Source: Aureibaculum algae (lineage in GTDB: Bacteria; Bacteroidota; Bacteroidia; Flavobacteriales; Flavobacteriaceae). Taken from it: a stretch of 64,000 bases of DNA. Below are positions 43,187 to 52,083 of this stretch, piece after piece (positions within the stretch are counted from its first letter, which is position 1; every line of letters begins with the position of its first letter). The notes below the pieces were generated by a model, which worked only from the letters and a program-made list of their open reading frames with translations, ran no database searches and was not told where the DNA came from. Location: positions 1 through 64,000 of the forward strand of contig NZ_CP040749.1 in NCBI RefSeq assembly GCF_006065315.1, written 5' to 3'. The translations under genes and the position numbers were made by a program.

Positions 43187-44224
43187 TTATTTTAGTCTAA
43201 CATAGTACTCTAAAATTGGTCTTTGATTGACAAAAATATACAATTCAGAATCGCTAGTTTTTGTAAATGGGATGTTAAAGGTACATTGATCACTATTACA
43301 ATCAGGTTCAATTTTTTTACTATATCTATCGCCCTTAAACGCATAGAACAAATTCATGTTTTCAGGTAAGTGCCCCATTAAAAATACAATATCTGTCTTA
43401 GTTGCTTCTTCAAGAACACCAAATTTCGGTGAAATTAATTTCAATTTATTAAGAAAAAAAGAATTTTTATAAATGGGTTTGCTATAAAATTGCTTTAGTG
43501 TCAGTTTAGATTCAGTTAGTAACCATTCCGTTTCAGAAGGATAATGGGTAAGGGCAAATTGATCAGGGTCAGTAAAAAAATAGAAATCGTCAAATTGAGC
43601 AAACCATTTATTGCCATAGGTATAACCTGCACCCCAAGTAGCATCAATCAAATACCATTTTTTATCAATTCTAACAGCGTTCCACGCATGGTTTTCTGCT
43701 TCTGGAATAGTATTAATATCACTAACATCACCTTTAGCATATCCTCCAATTAATTTACATTCAATACCTAAGTATTCTGAAACTTCTTTAAACGTTTGGG
43801 CATAACCTTCACAAATTGCTTTTTTGGTCTGAAGTGTTTTATGGACAATAGAATTGTTTATAACCTTCATTTTACGGTCAAAATCCGTTTTAGAGGTATA
43901 ACTGAAACCAATTTCAGTCTGTCCTTTAGAAAAGGAAACCATGTCATATTTAATTGTAATACAAAGCCAAGTATAGAGGGCTCTAATTCTATCTTTTTTC
44001 GTCGTAAAATCTTTGAGAATTTGTTCTGCTAAGGCCGCCGAGCTTTTGTAATCTGAACTATAGCTTCTTACTCTAGCGTCAACAGCATCATATTCATTCG
44101 TCATGGTTTTTATGGAAGCAATTGGAGAATGGATATTGTTCATTTGTTCAGCAATATCAAATTGCTGAGCATAGCTTTTGTTTATAAACAAAAACAACAA
44201 CAGGTATAGCGTTATTTTTCTCAC
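43187..44224 (-). CDS. Secreted transglutaminase-like domain protein
   Basis: 345 residues with a signal peptide (1-19, ending KSYAQ). Residues about 75-215 are a transglutaminase-like core: RIRALYTWLCITIKYD, catalytic Cys in KAICEGYAQTF, His in NHAWNAVRI, Asp in LIDATWGAG. In bacteria such proteins are usually proteases or peptide cyclisers rather than crosslinkers. The C-terminal 130 residues are beta-rich and unassigned. The gene is downstream of the OMP and kdsA genes on the same strand, 40 bp after the OMP gene. Confidence 0.87.
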   Translation of the reverse strand: MRKITLYLLLFLFINKSYAQQFDIAEQMNNIHSPIASIKTMTNEYDAVDARVRSYSSDYKSSAALAEQILKDFTTKKDRIRALYTWLCITIKYDMVSFSKGQTEIGFSYTSKTDFDRKMKVINNSIVHKTLQTKKAICEGYAQTFKEVSEYLGIECKLIGGYAKGDVSDINTIPEAENHAWNAVRIDKKWYLIDATWGAGYTYGNKWFAQFDDFYFFTDPDQFALTHYPSETEWLLTESKLTLKQFYSKPIYKNSFFLNKLKLISPKFGVLEEATKTDIVFLMGHLPENMNLFYAFKGDRYSKKIEPDCNSDQCTFNIPFTKTSDSELYIFVNQRPILEYYVRLK

Positions 44225-44264
44225 AATAAACTATATAACAATATTTTAGCTAAAAAATTGTAAT

Positions 44265-45119
44265 CTATAACCTAAAAATCCCTCCTAGAGATAGTACTCT
44301 TTGAAGGTAAAAGAATGATTGAGAAGCACTATCAGCACCGCTTTTAGTGGTTCTAATCTTGTTCATATCAATAAATCCCCCTTTTAGATCACCTCTAATA
44401 TAGAAATATTTAAAGAAATTAAGATGTAATCCTGCACTTAACGCAACACCATATCCAGAAATATGAAAATCGTCATGGCGTTCTTTTGATAAAAGCGTAG
44501 CATTGGTTTTTGGGTACAAAACACCAGCACCAATTCCTTCAGTAATATTCACTTGAAATACATCCGTATTTTTAATATTGAAAAGTGAGGAAATATCATC
44601 AAATCTCGAAAATTCAGAATAGATAAAGTTTAAACCATCTGTATGTTCAAATTTTAGAAAATCTTGTGTTAATTGAATAGGAACGTTGTTATATGAGCCA
44701 TTAAAAACAGCTCCAGGTTCAGTAATTGGCATATTTATGTCACCATCAATTTGTGCAGTTTGATTTTGGGTCATCACATACTTCATATGATCTAAACCAA
44801 TAGCAACCGTATAATGCTCATTAATAAAATATCCAATTTTCGCATTCGTTTGAGGAATAGTCATCCGGCCAGGGTTAATATAGTCAATATGCCAACCTTT
44901 AGGCTTATCGTGCGATTTTACATCTGTCAACGTAAAGTCATAATCAGCCCCTTTAAAGGTGATGTCTGAATTGGTAAATGAAGTTCTATTGCCTCCCCAA
45001 CTCACAAAAAATTTACCTGTATTACTCGCTGTATATCTTGTAGGTTTCGATTCTTGTGCCAAAAGACTCAACGTTATCAAAGATAAAATGATACTTAGAA
45101 AAAATTTAATTTTAATCAT
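44265..45119 (-). CDS. Predicted outer-membrane beta-barrel protein
   Basis: 284 residues with a signal peptide (ends SLLAQ, about residue 21) and alternating amphipathic strands (KFFVSWGGNRTSF, YTVAIGLDHMKYVM, FYIRGDLKGGFIDM), ending in the barrel-like GGIFRL. No named family recognised. Its sits 14 bp after kdsA on the same strand and probably shares its promoter; an envelope role fits with KDO synthesis but is not shown. Confidence 0.75.
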   Translation of the reverse strand: MIKIKFFLSIILSLITLSLLAQESKPTRYTASNTGKFFVSWGGNRTSFTNSDITFKGADYDFTLTDVKSHDKPKGWHIDYINPGRMTIPQTNAKIGYFINEHYTVAIGLDHMKYVMTQNQTAQIDGDINMPITEPGAVFNGSYNNVPIQLTQDFLKFEHTDGLNFIYSEFSRFDDISSLFNIKNTDVFQVNITEGIGAGVLYPKTNATLLSKERHDDFHISGYGVALSAGLHLNFFKYFYIRGDLKGGFIDMNKIRTTKSGADSASQSFFYLQRVLSLGGIFRL

Positions 45120-45133
45120 TACAGTATTTCTAA

Positions 45134-45952
45134 TTATAGTGTATTTATGGTTTTTCTTATGGCAACTAAGTTGGTGAGTAGTTTTTCCAAATGATCTAGA
45201 TGTAACATATTAGCACCGTCAGATTTGGCATTAGCAGGATCAAAATGAGTTTCTAAAAACAATCCGTCAACCCCTGTGGCAATTCCTGCTCTAGCAATGG
45301 TTTCAATCATATCAGGTCTACCACCAGTTACCCCTGAGGTCTGATTTGGTTGTTGTAAAGAATGTGTTACATCTAATATTGTGGTTCCAAATTGTTTCAT
45401 TGTAGGAATTCCTCTAAAATCGACAATCATGTCTTGGTACCCAAACATGGTACCTCTATCGGTTATCATAACTTTTTCATTACCGCTATCAATCACTTTA
45501 TTTACAGCATGTTTCATGCTTTCTGCACTCATAAATTGTCCTTTTTTCAAATTGACAACCTTACCCGTTTTTGCAGCAGCAACCACTAAATCAGTTTGAC
45601 GAACTAAAAATGCGGGAATTTGTAGGACATCAACAAATTGAGCGGCGAGATAAGCATCACCACTTTCATGTATGTCAGTTACTGTAGGTACCCCAAAAGT
45701 TTTACTTACTTTTTGAAGTATTTTTAAGGCTTTTTCATCTCCAATTCCACTAAAACTATCTACTCTAGAACGGTTAGCCTTTTTAAAACTGCCTTTAAAA
45801 ATAAGGGGAATTTCTAGTTTATCAGTTACTGAAATAATTTTTTCAGCTATTCGTAAAGCCATCTCTTCGCCTTCAATGGCACAAGGCCCAGCCAATAGAA
45901 AAAAGTTGTTACTATTTGTATGTTTAATATTGGGAATAACAGAAATATCCAT
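45134..45952 (-). CDS. kdsA: 3-deoxy-8-phosphooctulonate synthase (KDO-8-P synthase)
   Basis: 272 residues; condenses phosphoenolpyruvate with arabinose 5-phosphate to make KDO-8-phosphate for lipopolysaccharide core. Family motifs throughout: FLLAGPCAIEGEEMA, FKGSFKKANRSRVDSFSGIG, TDIHESGDA, LQIPAFLVRQTDLVVAAAKT, VMITDRGTMFGY, TIMKQ-like PTMKQFG, VTGGRPDMIETIARAGIATGVDGLFLETHFDP. Single-domain TIM barrel of normal length. First gene of kdsA-OMP-transglutaminase on the minus strand. Confidence 0.97.
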   Translation of the reverse strand: MDISVIPNIKHTNSNNFFLLAGPCAIEGEEMALRIAEKIISVTDKLEIPLIFKGSFKKANRSRVDSFSGIGDEKALKILQKVSKTFGVPTVTDIHESGDAYLAAQFVDVLQIPAFLVRQTDLVVAAAKTGKVVNLKKGQFMSAESMKHAVNKVIDSGNEKVMITDRGTMFGYQDMIVDFRGIPTMKQFGTTILDVTHSLQQPNQTSGVTGGRPDMIETIARAGIATGVDGLFLETHFDPANAKSDGANMLHLDHLEKLLTNLVAIRKTINTL

Positions 45953-45968
45953 GCGTTAAAATTTATTG

Positions 45969-45976
45969 CAAAAGTA
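45969..45976 (-). promoter_or_regulatory. Predicted kdsA promoter -7 box
   Basis: Minus strand TACTTTTG, a perfect TAnnTTTG, 17 bp before the kdsA start. No good -33 partner seen. Confidence 0.4.
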
Positions 45977-46139
45977 CAATATTTTACGCTTTTCTTAACA
46001 TGAGAAATAGTAAATGAAAATTACTTTTGCCAATTGAGTTAATGATAAAATGTTATGAGATAAAATGCGTTATTAAAGTGTTATATTTTACCATTCGAAT
46101 AAAGTTTATAAAAATAAAGACAAACAAGCATATATATAC

Positions 46140-48776
46140 ATGAAAAAATTATTTAAAATATTAGGGATATTTTTAGTTGTTCTAATAGCGGCAGTAATTA
46201 TTATTCCCATTGTTTTTGAAGGAAAAATAATAGAATTGGTAAAGAAAACAGCCAACAATAATTTGAATGCTACATTAGATTTTGAAGATGCTGATTTAAG
46301 TATTTGGAGTAGTTTTCCGAGTGCTGAAGTTTCATTAAACAATACTTCGTTGGTAAATAACGCTCCTTTCGAAGGAGACACTTTATTTAAAGCAAAATCA
46401 ATTAATTTAAAATTACCAATAGGTCAGTTGTTTAAGAGCAATTCTGATATTAGCATTACTACATTTGCAATAGATGGTGCACAATTAACGGTTAAAATTG
46501 ATGAAAATGGAAATGCTAATTATGATATTGCAAAAGAGAGTGACACAGAAACAACTTCAACTGCTGAGTCAGATCCTTTACAGTTGCAATTAGAGGGGTA
46601 TAGTATTACCAACAGTGAAATTTCCTATACAGACGCATCGAGTAAAATGGCGTTTTCATTAAAAGAGTTTAACCATAAAGGAGAAGGCAATTTGTCGGCA
46701 GCAACGTCTAAATTAGATACAAAAACGGATGGATTAATTTCATTTGAAATGGATAGTGTTGCTTATTTTAACAACAATAAAATTGATTTACAAGCTTTAA
46801 TTGGTATTGATTTAAACGAAAATAAATTCAGCTTTTTAGAAAATAAGGCTTTAATTAATCAATTGCCTTTAGTTTTTGACGGGTTCGTTAAAATTAATGA
46901 TAACAACCAAGAAGTAGCTATCAATTTTAAAACGCCATCATCAGATTTTAAGAACTTTTTGGCGTTAATACCTGAGGTGTATTCTAAAAATATTGAAGGG
47001 GTAACAACTACAGGTAATTTTGACGTTACAGGTAATTTTGACGGTGTGGTTGACGACACTCATATTCCGAAGTTTAATATTATAATTAATTCGGATAATG
47101 CTTCTTTTAAGTATCCTGATTTACCAAAATCATTGGAAAATATCAATATAAATACGAAGATTGCAAATGAAACAGGTTTGGTAAAAGATACCTATATAAA
47201 TGTTGATACCTTATCTTTCCGTATAGACAAAGAGGTATTTAATGCGTCTGCAAAATTATCAGAAGTAACAGAAAACATGAAGGTTAAAGCTCATTTGGAT
47301 GGAAAAATAAACTTGGCGAATTTAGAAAAGGTATATCCTGCGGAAGCTGTAAAAGATTTGAAAGGAAATTTATCTATAAATGCCAATACTGCATTTGACA
47401 TGAATTCAATAGAAAAAGGAAAATATGAAAACACGAGAACTTCAGGTACTTTTTCATTGCAGAATTTTGAATATGTATCGGCAGAGCTTAGTGATAAATT
47501 AATAATTGATAAAACTTCATTAACGTTAAATCCCAAATCTGTAAAGCTAAATAGTTTTGATGCTAAATTGGGAAAAACAGACATTCAAGCCACGGGTAGT
47601 ATAGATAATTTAATTGGCTTTTTCTTCAATAAAGAAGACATGGAAGGCCGTTTTTCTTTGAACTCTAATACTTTTTCGGTGAATGATTTTATGGTAGCTG
47701 AGGTAAATGAAAAAGAAGGAGAAAAGAAAAAAGAAACCCCAATTGCAGCAACTGAGAGTATTAAAATACCTTCTTTTTTAAACTGTACTATTGATGCAAA
47801 AGCAAATACAGTATTGTATGATAACCTAACATTAAAAAATGTGTCAGGTACGTTGATAATTAAAGATCAAACAGCGACGTTAAAAAATATGAAATCCAAT
47901 CTTTTTAATGGTATCATTGGTTTTGATGGAAATGTGTCTACGAAATCAGCAACTCCTACTTTTGCCATGAATTTGGACATGAAAAGCTTAAATATTGATG
48001 AATCTTTTAAACAATTGAGTTTGTTAGAAGCATTGGCACCAATTGCCAACATAATTCAAGGAAAATTAAATACAAACATTAGCCTTTCAGGGTTTTTGAA
48101 TAATGATTTTACACCCAATTTGAGCACATTGTCTGGTAAAGCTGCTGCAGAATTGTTGAGTTCAAAGCTTTCATCAGAAAATTCTCCTTTAATACAGAAA
48201 TTAGAAGACCAACTCACCTTTCTAGACGCTAAAAAATTGAATTTAGACGATCTAAAAACAGCGTTGTCATTTAAAGATGGTAAAGTAGAGGTACATCCTT
48301 TTTCTATTAATTATGAAGATATTAAAATTGACATCAGTGGTGGTCATGGTTTTGATAATACTTTAGGTTATAAAGCGGTTGTAAATGTACCAGCTAAGTA
48401 CTTAGGGGCTGATGTAACAAAGCTATTAGCACAATTAAAAGAAGAAGACAGTGAAAACATTAAAATACCAGTTAATGCATTAATTTCAGGTAGTTTTAAG
48501 AATCCTACGGTTAAAACGGATATGAAATCAGCTGTGACTGATTTAACAAAGGAGTTGGTGGCAAAACAAAAAGATAAATTGATTGAGAAAGGGAAAGATA
48601 AGGTTGGCGATGCGTTAAAAGATTTACTAGGTGGTAAAGAAAAAACTAAGGATTCAACAGCTGTTTCTACTGATTCAGTAGCGAAATCTACACCGAAAAC
48701 TACAGTTGAAGACGTAGCGAAAGATGCATTAAAAAATCTTTTTGGAAAGAAAAAGAAGAAAGATACGGTAAACTAA
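46140..48776 (+). CDS. AsmA-family envelope protein
   Basis: 878 residues. One N-terminal membrane helix (about 6-27, ILGIFLVVLIAAVIIIPIVF), then a long beta-rich periplasmic body of AsmA type: NLNATLDFEDADLSIWSSFPSAEVSLNN at the start and the AsmA_2-like C-terminal part (SGKAAAELLSSKLS, FKDGKVEVHPFSINYEDIKIDISGGHGFDNTLGY). AsmA-like proteins form hydrophobic grooves for phospholipid transport between membranes. The last 90 residues are Lys/Asp/Thr-rich and disordered. Single gene ahead of convergent gldA. Confidence 0.87.
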   Translation: MKKLFKILGIFLVVLIAAVIIIPIVFEGKIIELVKKTANNNLNATLDFEDADLSIWSSFPSAEVSLNNTSLVNNAPFEGDTLFKAKSINLKLPIGQLFKSNSDISITTFAIDGAQLTVKIDENGNANYDIAKESDTETTSTAESDPLQLQLEGYSITNSEISYTDASSKMAFSLKEFNHKGEGNLSAATSKLDTKTDGLISFEMDSVAYFNNNKIDLQALIGIDLNENKFSFLENKALINQLPLVFDGFVKINDNNQEVAINFKTPSSDFKNFLALIPEVYSKNIEGVTTTGNFDVTGNFDGVVDDTHIPKFNIIINSDNASFKYPDLPKSLENININTKIANETGLVKDTYINVDTLSFRIDKEVFNASAKLSEVTENMKVKAHLDGKINLANLEKVYPAEAVKDLKGNLSINANTAFDMNSIEKGKYENTRTSGTFSLQNFEYVSAELSDKLIIDKTSLTLNPKSVKLNSFDAKLGKTDIQATGSIDNLIGFFFNKEDMEGRFSLNSNTFSVNDFMVAEVNEKEGEKKKETPIAATESIKIPSFLNCTIDAKANTVLYDNLTLKNVSGTLIIKDQTATLKNMKSNLFNGIIGFDGNVSTKSATPTFAMNLDMKSLNIDESFKQLSLLEALAPIANIIQGKLNTNISLSGFLNNDFTPNLSTLSGKAAAELLSSKLSSENSPLIQKLEDQLTFLDAKKLNLDDLKTALSFKDGKVEVHPFSINYEDIKIDISGGHGFDNTLGYKAVVNVPAKYLGADVTKLLAQLKEEDSENIKIPVNALISGSFKNPTVKTDMKSAVTDLTKELVAKQKDKLIEKGKDKVGDALKDLLGGKEKTKDSTAVSTDSVAKSTPKTTVEDVAKDALKNLFGKKKKKDTVN

Positions 48777-48788
48777 TTGCTAATAGTG

Positions 48789-48815
48789 CCTTCCCTTTGG
48801 GGAGGTTAGGAGGGG
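48789..48815. repeat. GC-rich hairpin between AsmA and gldA
   Basis: CCTTCCC-TTT-GGGGAGG (48789-48805) followed by TTAGGAGGGG, in the 42-bp gap between convergent genes. It resembles the element at 36219 and probably ends transcripts. Confidence 0.5.
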
Positions 48816-48818
48816 ATT

Positions 48819-49712
48819 CTACTTCGTAAGACTTCTAAATAGACTTTCTAAATCTTGATTTTTTATAGAAGATTGCAGTAGTTTTAATCCATTATCATGA
48901 GCAAAATCGAAAATAGCAGGACGCATGTCTTTACTAGTGTTAAAAGTAAGTTTCCAAATGTTATCATAGATATTTTCTATGTTTTTCAATTTCGGAATCT
49001 GATTGATTAATTGAGGTTCAACACGTAAATCAAATTCAACTTCAATAACTTGTTCTTTATCAGACTTAAGTTCATTCAGTTTTTTATCAGTTACAATTTG
49101 TCCTTTATTAATAATAATTACCCGGTCGCAAACGGCTTCAACTTCTTGCATAATATGCGTTGAAAACAATACCGTTTTTATTTTGCCAATTTCTTTAATC
49201 AATCCTCTTATTTCAACCAATTGATTTGGGTCTAATCCTGTAGTTGGCTCATCTAAAATTAGCACGGCAGGGTCATGCAATAACGCAGCTGCTAAACCAA
49301 CTCGTTGACGATAACCTTTAGACAATTGGCTAATTTTTTTGTGAGCTTCAGGTGTTAAACCAACTTGCTCAATTACCTCTTGAATTCTTGATTTAGAAAT
49401 AGTATGTATAGAAGCATTAAACTGTATGTATTCCTTGACATACATGTCTAAATATAACGGATTATGTTCTGGTAAATACCCAACAGACTGTTTTACTGAC
49501 ATGGGTTCAGTTGCTACATTATGTCCGTTTACAAGAACTACCCCACCAGAAGCATTGATGTAGGTAGTAATGATTTTCATCATCGTAGATTTACCAGCAC
49601 CATTAGGTCCTAAAAAGCCTACAATTTCACCAGAGTTTATTTTGAAACTAATATCGTCTAAGGCTTTTTGTGCTCCGTAAGTTTTGCTAATGTTTTGTAC
49701 TTCTATTGACAT
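48819..49712 (-). CDS. gldA: Gliding-motility ABC transporter ATP-binding protein GldA
   Basis: 297-residue ATPase with Walker A GPNGAGKST (about 36-44), the Q-loop region YLPEHNPLYLDMYVKEYI characteristic of GldA, signature LSKGYRQR, Walker B VLILDEPTTGLDP and the H-loop STHIMQEVEAVCD. A GldA-type C-terminal domain follows. In Flavobacterium johnsoniae GldA works with the membrane proteins GldF and GldG, which are not in this window; gldA is often unlinked. Suggests the host glides or retains the gene set. Confidence 0.92.
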   Translation of the reverse strand: MSIEVQNISKTYGAQKALDDISFKINSGEIVGFLGPNGAGKSTMMKIITTYINASGGVVLVNGHNVATEPMSVKQSVGYLPEHNPLYLDMYVKEYIQFNASIHTISKSRIQEVIEQVGLTPEAHKKISQLSKGYRQRVGLAAALLHDPAVLILDEPTTGLDPNQLVEIRGLIKEIGKIKTVLFSTHIMQEVEAVCDRVIIINKGQIVTDKKLNELKSDKEQVIEVEFDLRVEPQLINQIPKLKNIENIYDNIWKLTFNTSKDMRPAIFDFAHDNGLKLLQSSIKNQDLESLFRSLTK

Positions 49713-49789
49713 AGATGATTGTTTAGTTTACAAAGAAACAAATCTTTTCTAAAATTTCGATACTTTTGAACCAATCAATTGCTTTAAGA

Positions 49790-50665
49790 ATGAATGAAAT
49801 AGTTAAATTTATTTACAAAAAACAGTCTCTAATCTTATCAATGTTGTTATTGATAATGTTAAGTTCTTGCTTTACCTTTAAGGTTAGTGATAGAAAAATT
49901 GAAAATAAATTTAGAAAAGAAAATCTAAAGGCTAGAATTTATTACGAAGATTATAGCGGAAAAAGAGTCCGGTTTATTGCGAGTAAAAAAATTGATACAT
50001 CGTTACCAACCATTATATTTATTCATGGAGCACCTGGAGCTGGTAAAGATTATTTTAAATATGTAACAGATATCGATCTTAATAAAAAAGCTAATTTAAT
50101 AACGGTTGATCGCTTGGGGTATGGTTATTCTGATTATGGAAAGGCGGAAACTTCAATCACATCACAAGCTGAAAGTATTTATACAATTATTGAAAACGAG
50201 CAACTTGATGATGTAATACTAGTAAGTTGGTCTTATGGAGTGGCAATTCCTGGAAAAATGAATTATTTATATCCAACTATTTCTAATAATTTAATGGTTG
50301 CTGGTGCAGTTTCACCAAAAGATGAAAAGTTCTTTGCATTAGGTAAACTGGCACATTGGAAAGCGACACGGTGGCTTTTTTCAAAGGCTTTGAGAGTTTC
50401 AGACCGCGAAAAATGGACACATGTTGACGAATTAACTAAAATGTCAGAAGATTGGCAACATATTAAAACACCAATTACGTACTATCACGGCACCAAAGAT
50501 AAAATTGTACCTTATAAAAATATGGAGTTTATTGTATCTAAAGTGCCCAATAAGCTACTCGATACAGTTTCGGTAAAAAATGCCAATCATTTTATTTTGT
50601 TTAAAAATTACGATCTGATAAAAAGAAAGTTACTAAAGGTTTTAGATAATACTATAACTCAATAA
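49790..50665 (+). CDS. Alpha/beta-hydrolase lipoprotein with SxSxG nucleophile
   Basis: 291 residues using ATG 49790 rather than the TTG at 49766; it gives a clean lipoprotein signal with Cys27 (LIMLSSC). Hydrolase motifs: IFIHGAPGAGKDYF, VDRLGYGYSD, nucleophile S148 in VSWSYGVAIP, acid in TKDKIVP, His in ANHFILF. The nucleophile elbow is SWSYG, with Ser in place of the usual first Gly of GxSxG, a rare but known variant. Substrate unknown; single gene divergent from gldA. Confidence 0.8.
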   Translation: MNEIVKFIYKKQSLILSMLLLIMLSSCFTFKVSDRKIENKFRKENLKARIYYEDYSGKRVRFIASKKIDTSLPTIIFIHGAPGAGKDYFKYVTDIDLNKKANLITVDRLGYGYSDYGKAETSITSQAESIYTIIENEQLDDVILVSWSYGVAIPGKMNYLYPTISNNLMVAGAVSPKDEKFFALGKLAHWKATRWLFSKALRVSDREKWTHVDELTKMSEDWQHIKTPITYYHGTKDKIVPYKNMEFIVSKVPNKLLDTVSVKNANHFILFKNYDLIKRKLLKVLDNTITQ

Positions 50666-50769
50666 TTTTGAAATCATCTTCGTTAGCGTTCATTATCGAA
50701 AAAGTCATTTTAAATAGCGTAAACGGGTAATGTCAGATATGTCAAGTGTTTTTACAATCTAAATAATTT

Positions 50770-51735
50770 TTAATCTTGTGGAATAAAATTTATTTCAGAA
50801 GTACTTGTCGCAACATTTATAATAGCGTCATAAATATAATCACAAACTTTTTTTTCACCTTGATAATTAATTAAATCGGCAGTATCTTCAGGAGTATGGT
50901 ACTGAGGATGCCCGCCAGTATGTAGTCCGATTACAGATATTTGTTTTTTATAAAATGAAACGTGATCTGAGCCACCAACAGACCCTGCATTAACAATTGG
51001 AGATAAAGCATGCTTAGGACCTAGTTTTTTCATTAATTCCATACCGCCGTCAAATGTTCCCGCACCACCCATATAAATATGTTTTTGCTCATTTAGTCTG
51101 CCAACCATATCCATATTTATCATTAATTTGATTTGATTTAAGGGAACAATGGGATTGTTAACAAAATACTTACTGCCCAACAACCCTTGTTCTTCAGCAC
51201 CAAAGGCAATCAATATCACACTTCGCTTCAATGTATCTTTATGAGCAGCAATTTTTTCACCTATTTCCAAAAGGGCTGCAGTTCCACTGGCATTATCATC
51301 AGCACCGTAATATACAACTCCAACTTTTTCAGACTTTGACGAAGGTCCATCTCCAAGACCCAAATGATCATAATGTGCCCCAAGAACCACATATTCGTTT
51401 TTAAGTTTAGGGTCTGACCCTTCAATAATACCTATTACATTCCAAGTTTTTACTTCTGGTTTTTTTGGCTCATCTTTTTTGACTCTTAGTTGAGCCATAA
51501 ACGCTTGTTTATAGCTGCCTTTTAATGGTTTTATTCCAGACTGTTTGTATTGTTTTTTAATATAACTAACCACTTTTTTATTAGTCCTTTCACCAGGATA
51601 TCGACCTACATTCTTATCTGAAGTTAAAAAATTAATATGCTTTTTCAGTTCGTTTACCGTAACATTTTTTTGAGAATGAGCTACTTGTAAAAAAAGAAAA
51701 AGTAGTATGAAGCAGGGGGTTAATTTCTTAAACAT
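50770..51735 (-). CDS. Secreted M28-family zinc aminopeptidase
   Basis: 321 residues from ATG 51733-51735 (MFKKLTPCFILLFL), which gives a proper signal peptide ending HSQ; the longer frame from 51792 does not. The M28 zinc ligands are all visible: LGAHYDHLG, YGADDNASGTAAL, FGAEEQGLLGS, NMDMVGRL and HTGGHPQYHTPEDTADL. Removes N-terminal amino acids from peptides outside the cytoplasm. Single gene. Confidence 0.92.
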   Translation of the reverse strand: MFKKLTPCFILLFLFLQVAHSQKNVTVNELKKHINFLTSDKNVGRYPGERTNKKVVSYIKKQYKQSGIKPLKGSYKQAFMAQLRVKKDEPKKPEVKTWNVIGIIEGSDPKLKNEYVVLGAHYDHLGLGDGPSSKSEKVGVVYYGADDNASGTAALLEIGEKIAAHKDTLKRSVILIAFGAEEQGLLGSKYFVNNPIVPLNQIKLMINMDMVGRLNEQKHIYMGGAGTFDGGMELMKKLGPKHALSPIVNAGSVGGSDHVSFYKKQISVIGLHTGGHPQYHTPEDTADLINYQGEKKVCDYIYDAIINVATSTSEINFIPQD

Positions 51736-52083
51736 TTCGATTATAATTATGGTTTCCTTTGATTCTAAATAAATTAGAAATTGCAAAAACAAAGGTCGGG
51801 AATTTTTTTATTTGTTTTCTAATAATTGAACTAATATGCTCTTATCATGTAAAAATATTTTTGTTGATTTAATACTACCAACAGTGTAGATAGTTATTCA
51901 ACGTTGTGAAGGGTGTTTCGATAAATTATCTTCTTTTCTAATTTTTTATTGCTTAAGTTAATTTTTGGTTTAGCGATTTTTTAAATCCTCTTATCCTGAT
52001 TATTTAGAAACTAATGAATAGTGTAACTTTATGCCTAATTGTCAGCCAAAATAAATTGGCTCGATTTTAGTCAATAAGGTAGC
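51736..52083. other. Intergenic region between divergent peptidase and ABC exporter genes
   Basis: 348 bp, AT-rich, no ORF. Near the exporter, TAACTTTA (52024-52031) is one base off the -7 consensus and a 6-bp hairpin AGCCAA/TTGGCT (52044-52061) lies in the putative leader. Nothing else stands out. Confidence 0.4.
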
